Shown piece by piece: positions 38,001-50,000 of a DNA stretch of 64,000 nucleotides (its first letter is position 1; each line of letters starts with the position of its first letter). The DNA comes from Ulota crispa. Lineage: Eukaryota; Streptophyta; Bryopsida; Orthotrichales; Orthotrichaceae. Made by a program: the position numbers and the translations under genes. Below the pieces are notes generated by a model that worked only from the letters and a program-made list of their open reading frames with translations, was not told where the DNA came from and did no database searches. The DNA lies in the NCBI GenBank assembly GCA_963920765.1, contig OY987250.1:7936001-8000000 (forward strand), in the 5' to 3' direction.

Positions 38001-41000
38001 TTGAGCAATGCGGAAGATGATCATTAAGTCGATCAATCATGTAATATGCCATATATAACTAACTCCAAACAGCCCAAAGTCCAAAAAATAAAACATCATG
38101 CCAAAAGTATGCAAAAAGAAATCAAAAAGTAAATATTCAAAGGTTTGTCAATCGGCCCCTCGAAATTTACTGGGAGGTCCTTTCCTTTCATATGCAACCA
38201 ATTCATGATTGAAGGGTTTAGTTTCTCAAATTGTGCATAATATTGGAACATCTCTCAATTTCTCCAACCCATAGTCTACATTATTTGCCTTCATCGCCTA
38301 GAATTAGTTAAACATGGCAAGAGCAATCCTCTTTATAATTTCTTTGATATTGTTAGGTCATGGACCAATTTTTCTTTTGCACTTTACAAGCAGTCATAAG
38401 GAAGACCTCATGAATTGCATCTAGAAAACATGTGTATATTGCAATTTCCTAATCCAACAATGTCATAGGGTACCAAAAATTCAAGATTTTCCATAGCTTC
38501 GTGGTTGTTGCAACTTTGGTGATTATTTGGAGATATGGCACTCTTGTTTTGTGCAGAAATTGTGTACCTCAGATGCGATGGATGACATTAGTGAGGGGGG
38601 CGTAGTTGAGGCTTTATTGACAAATGGCCAGGAAGCATCAATTCAAATTCAGGGTTTAAGAAAAGTTTACAGAAACGGGAAAGTGGCAGTTAGCGGACTT
38701 ACCCTAGATTTCATGGAAGGCCACATCACTGCTCTCTTGGGTCACAATGGAGCTGGCAAGAGTACTACCATTTCCATGCTCACGGGTTTGGTCCAACCAA
38801 CCTCCGGAAATGCCAAAATCTGGGGTCATAGCATTCTCAACAACATGAGTGACATTCAAAGGTACACATTTTCTTAACGTAAGGTAGGAGCACCTAATAC
38901 CAACAGTGCATCTAATAGCATCACTCTCTGCACAAGGTGTTCATTCTAAAATTTAAATCTAGGTTCATCATAGATAGCTTATCATTTTGGTCAACTAGAA
39001 TAAGTTATCTATGGTATACCTAAATTTAAGTTTTAGAATGACTACCTTGTGTAGGAAGTGAAATCATTAGGTACATTGTTGATAATAGGTGCTCCTACCT
39101 TAAGACCTGCTTGCCTTGAAGCCTTTGGTTTGTGTGAGTAACTTATTTGCAAAAGGTTTGCGTGATCAAAACCTTATAAAAGTGCCCTTGGGAGGGGGCC
39201 TTTTTCTCAAAATAAGGCGCCCCAAGCTTGAGGGTAAAGTCAAAAGGTAGAGGGGCTATTTTGTGAGTGTAAAATGGTGAGCCTATGAGCGTGAGCCAAG
39301 ATCTTGTGAACAAGAACCAATTTTGAGCTCAAAATCAATAAAAATACTTAAATTACATTAAGTTTTTCAAGAGATGAATGTTTAGAATGCACAATTATAA
39401 GGCCCTATGTACACGGTTATAAGTGAAATTTCATACTTTGACAAAAAAAACTAAGCTCACAAATCATGGATCTCGGCTCACAATTTAGCATTTCCCGGGG
39501 AGTAGGATATATTTCACTTTGTTTCTTAAACAATCTAAAGCTATCAGTTTCATGAACTCATTAGCAACTATGAGCATGTGTATCTCTTATTGTGTATTTC
39601 TAGCGTTTCAATCAATAAAAAATTTTGAGTTCGTAGGCGTTTGATCATCCAATATTCATATTTCTAGGAGGTAAAAATACACATTAAAGACAAGGTTTGG
39701 ACTTGAAGGATTTTTCTAGCATGAATGTTGGAGTTCTTATATGACTTGGTTTTTTTTGGCTAATACTAATTGTATGTATGGATGAATAGGACTATTGGCT
39801 TGTGCCCTCAACAAAATGTTCTATTTAGCTACTTGACAGTGAAGGAACATTTGGAGCTGTATGCTATTGTGAAGGGAGTTCTTGCGTGTTCTCTTCCTCT
39901 TGTTGTGGAGGACATGGTGACCAGTCTTGGTTTGAAAGACAAAATCGATACGCACGCATCTTGTCTTTCTGGAGGTATGCAACGCAAGCTGCAGGTATTT
40001 AACTTCGAATGCATGACAAGTTTCATTATGATGTTCTTGTGACATATTTTTAATGGCTTTACTTTTGCCTTTCTTTCAAAGAAAATATGTTAATCTCTTT
40101 CTTGTCTTTAGTGATTGCAAAACTCTTGGTAGTAACTTTCACTAAATAACTCTCACCAGTGAACACCTCAACTCAAAACTCCACTATATATGAATTCTAT
40201 TTAGCATCAATATCTAAAGCAAGTTACTTGAAGCTATATCCTTCATACTAATTTTTTCACTCTGCTGATGCATTTGCATACGTAGCTAGTAAGGGCTAGT
40301 AAACAAAAATCTCAAGCTGTAAACTAAAACAAATTTTGTTTAAGGTAGTAAGACTTCAAATAGAACATGTGGTATACTTGTTGGGCAAGGTTGAGAAAAT
40401 TCCACGTTTGAACGTAGTGATTTCCTTAATGACAATTTGCATTGATAAGCGTTCATGTCCACCTTGGTCATGTGGAAAATTTTGTTCCAAGTATGGTAGG
40501 TGGGTTGTAGCTTAAAGTAACTTGCTTTCTGAAGAAAGATTCAACAATGTACCAACTGGGCATTGTGCTTGGACCCCAATAGAATACCGTTTGATTGTTG
40601 GGAACGTTGCACAAGTTCGAAACAACGTTGAAAACAATGCACAAGTTCGAAACAACGTTGAAAACATTGCACACGTTTGAAAGGTCAAAAATATTGCACA
40701 AGTTTGAATGGATTAAAACATTGCACACGTTTGAATTGTGGAAAGCATTGCACCAGTTTGAAATTGTTGATTCTTTGGAGATAATTAGTGTTGTTAAGTA
40801 GGGTTTGTGTGACACTTTTTCTGATTATATCTGTTATTTTGTGGTGTGTGTTTTTTTCCAGGTGGGGTTGGCGATGATCGGAGGCTCGAGAGTGGTGTTT
40901 TTGGACGAGCCAACGTGTGGGCTGGACCCCCAATCGAGGCGCAGTGTGTGGGAGCTGCTGAGGAGCTTCAAACGAGGGCGAGCCATCGTGCTGACGACGC

Positions 41001-44000
41001 ACTACATGGACGAGGCGGACATTCTGTGCGACCGCATCGCCATCATGAACGAAGGCCGCCTGCAGTGTTGCGGCAGCAGCCTCTTCCTCAAGTCCAAGTT
41101 CGGCGTGGGCTACAACCTCAGCCTCACTCACACTAGCACCAACAGCATCCGCAACAAATACCATATTAGGTAAATTTATGGTTGTCACATTGGAATGCCC
41201 GTCCGCCCAAAATGCCCAATTGAGCTCATGTCCGTTGGATGTACTCAACTCATAGTTGCCTTTAAAAAATGATAAAAAATGATGAAAAAAACTTACTTTG
41301 TACATGTTGATGACACTCATTGTTGCCAACGTGAAGTCAAAATGTGGATTTAAAACCATATCAAGTAATAAAAAAATAGAATAGTGATTTGATTCTCAAT
41401 CCCTTTTTAGATCAAAAACTCTAAAAATGCCCAAAAAAACAAGAGTGGATGTGTTTGCTTATGCTATCCTATATCTTAAACTTGCCCAAAGCAACAACTT
41501 TGGGTAAATTGGGAAAATCGGAGGGACCATTTTGTACTCCACTTTAATCTTACATACAGTAAACATAGGGACGACTATAGCCCAAAGTTGTAATTATTTG
41601 AAATTATTGGGGACAATCACTAAGACTTCCCTATTGTACAAGAAAGTGCACGCTTGTTATTTTGTAATATACTAAAATTGTACATAATGACAGAAATAGT
41701 GAAAGTCCCAAAATGTATTGTTTTCCCAATTTACCTAATATGGTGTTAACAACAACAGCAACAACAACAGGAGCTCCTCCTCGGCGGTGACAGAGCTGGT
41801 GAAACGCCATGTGCCGCAAGCCATTCCTCTGAGCTCAGCAGGCGGGGAGATGTCGTTCCAGTTGCAAAGTGCCCACAAAGCTTCGTTTGCTGGGCTGTTC
41901 CAGGAACTGGAAGAGAATCTGGATTCTCTCCACGTTGGCAGCTATGGCATTTCCATGACTACTTTGGAGGAGGTTTTTCTACGACTGGCAGACAAAGATC
42001 AGAGCCTGCTTGAACAACAGCCAGCAGTTTGTTATGATGACACCAGTGGAGTCAAATGCTTTGAAAACACTGGGGTGCATTCGGTTAAAATGCCGCTCCG
42101 GAAAATGACCAATGTTATTGAGAAGAGAGAGCGGAGCTTTTCACGTGCGTTCAAGCAAATGTTTCTGAAGCGGGCCATCATTGCAAGACGAGATACGAAG
42201 GTCAGTTATTTCTTAAGGGGAAAGTCTTATGGATACCCCTGGAGTTTGATTGCCATATTTGTATAGATACCCCTGGTTTTTCAGAAGTTAGCTGCACAAA
42301 TATCCCTGGGCCGTAATTTTCAAGTAGTTGTTTCTTATGCACGGTAATTTCTTTTATGAACAATGTTGAAGCAAGGAGTGCAATAGAGTGGAAAAGGAGT
42401 AATGTGCGCACAAGGGAGAAAGAAATGGCATGCACAATAGAACTAACACTTGAAATTTATGGTTCAAGGGTATTTGTGCAATTTCTAATAAACCAGGGGT
42501 ATCTATGCAAATATGGCAAACTTCAGGGGTATCCATAAACTTTCCCTTTTCTTAATTTGAAGTTTGGAGTCTTTCTATGAAGTTTATGGACCCGAAGTAG
42601 TTTTCTTTTTCTTTCCTTTCCCGAAGTCTTTCCTTTCCCTTCTACAGCAAATTATATGTGTAATAGGAACGCGAAGTTGTACATGGCCCAATTTTTGTTG
42701 CAACCAAGACGAATAGCTTTTTTGAAGAGAACGTATCACTCTTGAGAATATTAATAACAGCTATTGAAGAAATAGCTGAAGAAATAAAGATACAAGAGTT
42801 TTACTTGCCACTCCTTGAGTAATGAAACATTCAGCCTTATACCCTAAACCCTTATTCAACTTTACTCGTTAAGCTGCGTAACATACTACCTAAATGTCTC
42901 TCTACATACTAGTGAGCATGTAGAACTATCAAATCTACAGTGCTGTGTAGCATTCTGACCCTTCCAACTACCATGATCTTACTGGTGCTCTAGCTACCTC
43001 AAAATCCATAAACTTTAGGTTAATTAAAGAAAATCTATCTGTTTTAGGGTCCATTTCAATCACAGACTTTTGTTGGACTTTGCCTTAACATGCTGTTTTT
43101 GCAGGCATTTGCGAATTCCATACTTCTACCAGTTGTTGCCATTTTTCTGGTCATGCTGATTATGAAGTTCAACCTCGATCCAGCTGGGCCTCAATTACAG
43201 ATGAATTTCAGCATGTACAGTAGCATGGTAACCGGAAGGAAAGAATTCTCCCAAAATGCTGTTATTCCTATAGCTGGACCTGCAGCAGCTTCGTTCATGC
43301 CTCGTCACGGAGGGAGCGAACACGTGGAATTTGACCAATTGAGTGGAGTGAACAACAGCGTCCAGATGTGCGAGCTGTTTTTACAAACCCTTTTTCATGG
43401 CCCACCTCGATTTGGTACAGCCCTTCCCCAACCTCACTTTTATCAGAAATTAACCACCGCATGAGATCCACAACTTTTAGGTAACATCACAATAACAAGC
43501 ATTAGGTTACCATAATCTTCATCATAGTACAAAAATCACAATGGCTTTCGTAATATCACATCTTGTTCTCTATAATATCATATCTCCAGTCTTTGTGATA
43601 TTATCATATAGATACAATTTGAAAACTTATTAATATTGTTACTTTGCATTCTATCTAACACATGAAAATCCTAATAAATTCTAATGCAGAATGCATTGCA
43701 TAGCAAGCGCCAACCGCTAGCCATATTACTAAAGTCACAAGGACCTTTGCAACATCACATCTCTTGTCTGTGATGTTATTACATGGATACAATTTGAAGA
43801 CTTATTGAAATTTTTACTTTGCATTTTATCTAACATATGAAAATCCTAATAAAATTCTAATGATGAATGTGTAACGTAACAAGCACCAACCACTAGTCAT
43901 CATACTACTAAAATCATAGTGACCTTGGTAATATTGCATCTTCAGTCAATTTAAATTTCCCAACAATTCTAATGGTGAGTGCGTAACATAGCAAGCGCCA

Positions 44001-47000
44001 AATGCTAGTATGGAGTAAATTCTTAACTCATTATCAATGTCATGTCTTTGATCTTGGGAATGTGAAGTATGGGGCAGCGATATCTAAACTAGCTAAATTT
44101 TGCAAAATTGCTACAAATTTTTTTATACAACTAAAAAAGTTGTGAGATTTATAGTGTTAAAGTTGAAAATTTCAACCTTTTTAGCAGTGTTTCTAGCCAC
44201 CTAAGCTAAAAGTGAAAATCATATGTGGGATCACTGGTATGGAATAAATTTAAAGTTTGGACTTTTTTTTTGACAGGAGCTCTTGTGATCAACGACACGT
44301 TATGGCCAACACTCAACACATCGACACTCCACAACCTCAACCTCACTCAAGTCAAGGGAGAAGCTGCAACATTTACTTACGCCACTTTCAATACTTCAAA
44401 CGAAATCTTCCAATCTAGTCTTGGCCATTTGGAAACCGAAGATGGATATGGCCTTCGGAATCCAATGACACTTTTGTTTAACACAACATCAGATCATTCT
44501 TTCCCTGCTTTAATTCAAGAGCTGGCTCAAGTGGCCTTTCGGACAAGCACAGACATGACCTCGGCGACGTTGCGCATGTCGAGCCACCCTTTGCCTTTGA
44601 CAAAGAACGAAGCACTTCGTGTTCAAAGCATCTTGACTGGACTGGCTGCCCTTTTCACACTCATTCCGTTATGCTACTGCGCTGCAAGCTTTGCTGGGTT
44701 TGTTATTCAAGAGCGAGTTGTGAAAGCCAAGCTCTTGCAGGTCAGTGGTTTGGCTAAACCCCCTTTCTTGCGGATTCCAAGTTCTTTTGTCGTATGGTTG
44801 ATGCTTTGGGCAAGTTTAGGCCAAAGGATAGGATAAGTGGGCGGTCCAAATCAGGTTGTGTGGTGGTCGTCCATGCTGAAATTAGGGTGCAAACGTATGT
44901 GGTTTTTCCATGCTAAAATCAGGGTGTGGATGTTAGGGCGATGTGGTTGTCCATGTTGGAATCAGGATACAAACATGTGTAGTTGTTCATGCTGGAATCA
45001 GGGTGTAGATGTCAAGATGATGAGGTTGTCCATGTTGGAATGAGGATGCAAACGTATGTGGTTATCCATTTTGGAATCAAGGTGTGAGGGTGATGTGGTT
45101 GTTGTCCATGTTGGAATCAGGTTGCAAACATATGTGGTTGTCCATGCTAGAATTAGGGTGCGGACATGAGGGCAATGTGGTTGTCCATGCTAGAATCAAG
45201 GTGCAGACGTTAGGACAATGAGGTTGCTATCTATGCTAGAATTAAGTTGTGGACATTAGAGCGCAAATGCAGTGTTACATTTGTGCCCCAACTTAAAGAA
45301 AAAAAACCTTTGCGCCCACGCCTTGACCATTTGCATTTGCTCCAAATGGGCATGCAGTTTAGGGTTGGTCCAATGTGACAACCATGGTTCATCCTCTCTG
45401 TGCATATTTGTGTTGTGACTGGGATGTTGAATTTGGGACTGTAGATGGTGAGTGGAGCATCGTCGTATTCATACTGGGCAGCAGCGTATGCATGGGACTT
45501 GTTGACGTATTTAGCGATTGTGAGCATCACGATGCTGGTGCTTGTGTTGAATCAAGACCCGTCCTTCACAGGTTCTTGGGGCAAAGCAAGTGCTGCGGTT
45601 GCACTGCTCATTGCCTTTGGTTTGGCGGTCATTCCTCTCACCTACTGCTATTCGTTTGCCTTCTCTAATCATGCAAATGCTCAGGTACTCACTCACTCAC
45701 TGCCTTTTCCACTCACTAAAACCCTCTTAAATGAAAGTTTTCTATTCGGGCTGTAATTATATTTTTACATGTTTTGATCTGTAGGAATTACTCAAAAAAT
45801 TTTGGGTTAGGAACTTGGACATCTCAAACTTTCTGTGTTTTGTCGTTACCAGGTTGCTATAGCAGGACTGCACTTCATTACTGGTTTTGGAATGCTCGGA
45901 AGCAGCATCCTTTTGGCCTCCCTGGACAACACTAAGGTACAAAAAACTCTTCTTTATTCCATTTTTATATTGTAAGTATGCAAGTATTTTGCACTTCACT
46001 TCTCTCGGGGTGGTCTAGTACTCTTGCTGTCAATGTTTAACTTCAAAATCTGGAGTTTCAGGCAACGGTGCCTATAAAGAAAAAAACATGATATTCATTA
46101 ATTTGGGAAAAAATCTTTACCTACAAGGATTTTGGGATACTGAATTTTTTCATTTGTGAGAAAATTTTCGTGATTTAAGTGAGTTTCTTTTTATAATTCC
46201 CTCAAAATATTTCATCACTGAATAAGGTCTTGAAGGAAATATCATAAAATTCACTCTAAATCATCAAAAAAAAACTCTTACAAGTGAAATATTCAGAAAT
46301 CCCAAAATTGGTGATATTTCCCAAATTGACGAATACCGCGCTAACAGCTTTGCCTGATTTTCATTGCCACGTCACTTGCATTTTGAGCTTTATGAAATGC
46401 AGAACTAACATCCAAGAATGAAAAAATCTCATCATCAAGGTCATTCGCCGTGGTTTTTGTTCATTGCCGCTTCTCTAACATGGGCTTCAGACATCACATG
46501 CTAAAAAAAGTTTGAAGTTTTTTTTGTTTTGTTGGAGTATTTGAAACCAATACAAGCTGAAATCTTTGTGTAATACCCATTGATGAAGATGTTAGGGTGC
46601 TGGGTTTTAGGTCCATGAAATATTTGTACTGAAACGAATGAGGTAAACCGCAGGTGTTGAATGAGAGACTGATATTATTGTACCAGCTCTTCCCACCCTA
46701 CAATTTAGGCAGAGGCCTTGCAAACCTAGCCTCTCTAGATCTGGAGAGTACCTTGAAGGGACGAGCTAGTGACCCTTACCTCTGGGACGTCACCGGCCGT
46801 TCCTTGGCGTTGATGCTTCTAGAAGCAGTGGCCTTCGTCTTACTCACACTTCTTATCGACTCCGGTTCTTTGCTACCCTTCTGGCTCTCGTTTAAAGCAG
46901 ACCCCAGGTCCTGCACACACTCAGGTACAAAACTCCTACCCTTATTCTCGGTCATGCAGTTTTCTTAACTTTAAAATCTAGGGAAAATTTGATGAATACC

Positions 47001-50000
47001 CCTGAAGTTTGCCATATTTGTATAGACACCCCCTGCTTTTTCAGAAATTACACAAATATTGTTGGGCCAAAAATTTTAGGCTTTTGTTTTGTTGTGCATG
47101 CCACTTTCCCTTCTTCCTTTGTGTGCGCACCCTACTTTTTTGTAACAGCGTTTGCACAAAAGGAGAAGGAGGTGGCTTGCACCATAAAACAAACGCGTAA
47201 AATTTTTAGTTTGAGGGTGTTTGTGCAATTTCTGAAAAAACCAAGTGTATCTATACAAATACTGCAAACTTCAGGGGTACCCATCAAATTTTCCCTAAAC
47301 TCTAATATTATCAAAGCCCTCGGATAAGCTCTCTCTTCATTTTAACGAAATATAAAACCTATCCAAAATCCATAAGAAATAGTCTGAAAACTGCTCCTCG
47401 AATTTTCAAAACATTGAGAGGTACTGTGCAGAACAGTTAAAATTACTTACAAAGTATCCAGAGATATGACCACTTTGAGAAGAATAGATGCAAAAATATT
47501 GGGAAATCTCAAGTGTTTAGGGACATAGAAAGTTGATATTTTGATGAGTAGTTCATAAGTAGTAGCATTTTAAGCGATATCTTTCTTTCCAGTAAACGTT
47601 CGTTTATTCAAACATTGTTGATGACGGCAATGCAGCAGAGTTGCAAAGTGTGCAAGAAGACTGTGACGTGGCATTTGAACGCAAGCGAGTTGAAGGTGGC
47701 CTAGCATCGGAAGACACTGTTGTCGTGCACCGGCTGCGCAAGGTTTACCCCGGCCAGGGCGAGCAAGGCAACAAGCCGGCTGTCCGAAGCCTTTCTCTCG
47801 GCATCCCTCCAGGCCAATGCTTCGGCTTCCTGTAACTACTCTCCTCTCAATCTATCTCCGCCCTTTCTCAAACAATTCCTGCCCTTTCGGATCCAATCCC
47901 TGCATTTTTTTCAAGAAATTTTCCTGCACTTGTTGAGCTGATTACCGAGTTAGCTAGTAAACCAGCAAATACACCATATTTGATAAATTGGGAATAAGGA
48001 TACATTTTGGAACTTTTGAATTTGGCATTTGTGTGAGTATTTTGGCAATTAAAAGCGAGTTTTATGATAAATTTTGCAAGATCCTAGTTCACTGATGTAA
48101 GTCTTGAAGAAATCATCATAAAATTCATTATAAACCACCAAAATACTCTCAAAAATGTAAAATTCAGAAGTCCCAAAATGTATCCGTTTTCCCCAATTTA
48201 TCATATATCGTGTTAGCAATTCTTTTGTAGTACACACAAGTTTTGAGTTTTGGGGGTAGAGATTTTGATTTTTAAGAACTTGGAAACTGTGTGTGTTGTT
48301 GGTTTTTGTTGGTTTTTTATTTATTTTTTATTGGTTTTTGGTTGGTTTTTGGGGGTCAACCCATTATTCATTAAATTGGGAAAAAAACACTTTCCCAGAA
48401 CGTACTTTGAGAATACTAAATTATGCATTTGTGAGAATATTTTGGTGAGTTGAAGTGAGTTTTTTATTAGTTCATGTAAGGTATGTTATCATTGATGCAA
48501 GGTCTTGAAGAAAACATCATAATATTCACTCTAAATCACCTAAAAACCCTTTTAAATGAAAAATTCAAAAGTCCCAATATGTAAGCTTTTTTTTCCACAT
48601 TTAATGAATAGCACGTTCGGGTGCAGAGGGGTGAATGGAGCAGGGAAAACAACGACACTGTCCATATTGAGTGGCGACATGAAAGCGACGAGTGGAGATG
48701 CGTACATCAGTGGAAGCTCGGTGGGGAGGGAGCTGGGAGCAGCGCAGAAGCAGATGGGCTACTGCCCGCAGTTCAATCCGTTGCTGGACTTGCTCACAGC
48801 ACGGGAGCATCTGCACTTGTACGCCAGCTTGAAAGGCGTGCCGTCCCACAGCGTGGCCGACGTGGTGAGTGATCTCGTGGACGCCGTGGGGCTGCAGAAC
48901 TACGTCGACCAGGTGGCGGGTTGTTACAGTGGCGGCAACAAGCGCAAGCTGGCCCTTTCCATTGCTCTGGTTCGTAATCACTTGCCCCCCTTTTTTCTCT
49001 CACTTCTTTCAGCTTCCAAACTTCCAAGCTGGGAAATACTTCTTTTCATGCCACATTTATTATTCAAAGTCCACAAGTATTAACTCAGAAACTGCTTTGG
49101 TTGGCAAACATCGGAAATTACTTCCAAAACTTTAAGAGATGTGTTTAAATCCAAATACATGCAGAAATTTGGGAAAAACATATGCACAATATTGAGGGAT
49201 TTCGAATGTTCTAGGAAATAGAAAGTTCATGATTACATGGATTGTTCATGTTTAGTTAAATATGGCATTTCCTCATCAAATGTATTATAACAGTAACCCA
49301 CATGAAGCTTGGTGAAATTTACACCACTTGCAACATCAAAACTTGGCATTTTTAAGCTACAGACGCTGTATGACGAAGGTATTGTAAAAATGTAGCAATC
49401 TCTACAATTGTAGTGTTATTTCTGTAAGAGCAATTTCTGGGGAGTAGCATAAGCTACAGTTTTAATTTTTCTCTTATGGGAACAATAAGTCCGAAGGACT
49501 TCTTCGTTAACCCCTAAAGGACCAAGCCATTTTTTCTGCGAAAATCACAAAAAACTGCCACTTTTGGAGAAGCAAGTACAATGGTAAGAAAAAAAGTTTT
49601 TTATAAAAATTCAACTATAAGATCTTATAGTTGACTACAAGAGGTACACGTGGTAAAAAATTCAGTTCAATCTACACAAAAACGAGTGAGATATTTACAT
49701 CTGAATTTCAGAAATGAGTTTTTTTTTTGCTGCTGTCCAGAAATTTTGAAAGGCTTTGACCACTCTTAGATCAAAAAAGTTACTCTACACAAAGTTGAGG
49801 TTTATTTTTCCCATGTAGGAGACCAAGTTAGGTATGTGTGGGAGAATTTTCAAATTAATTGGAACTATACAACACATGAAAAAAAAAAGTAAGTAAAAAG
49901 AAGTAGAGAACGAGTCAAAACACTAAATTGTTAAGAATTGAATTATAAAAATGAAAAATGCAAATCCCAACGGTTATAATGTTGTGATAAACAATCTACA

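Noticed and set aside
44741-44836. In-frame extension of ABCA exon 21 past the donor (QVSGLAKPP)
   Set aside because: Exon 22 supplies the conserved [11 protein letters not shown] block directly after the donor; the resemblance of VSG is incidental.
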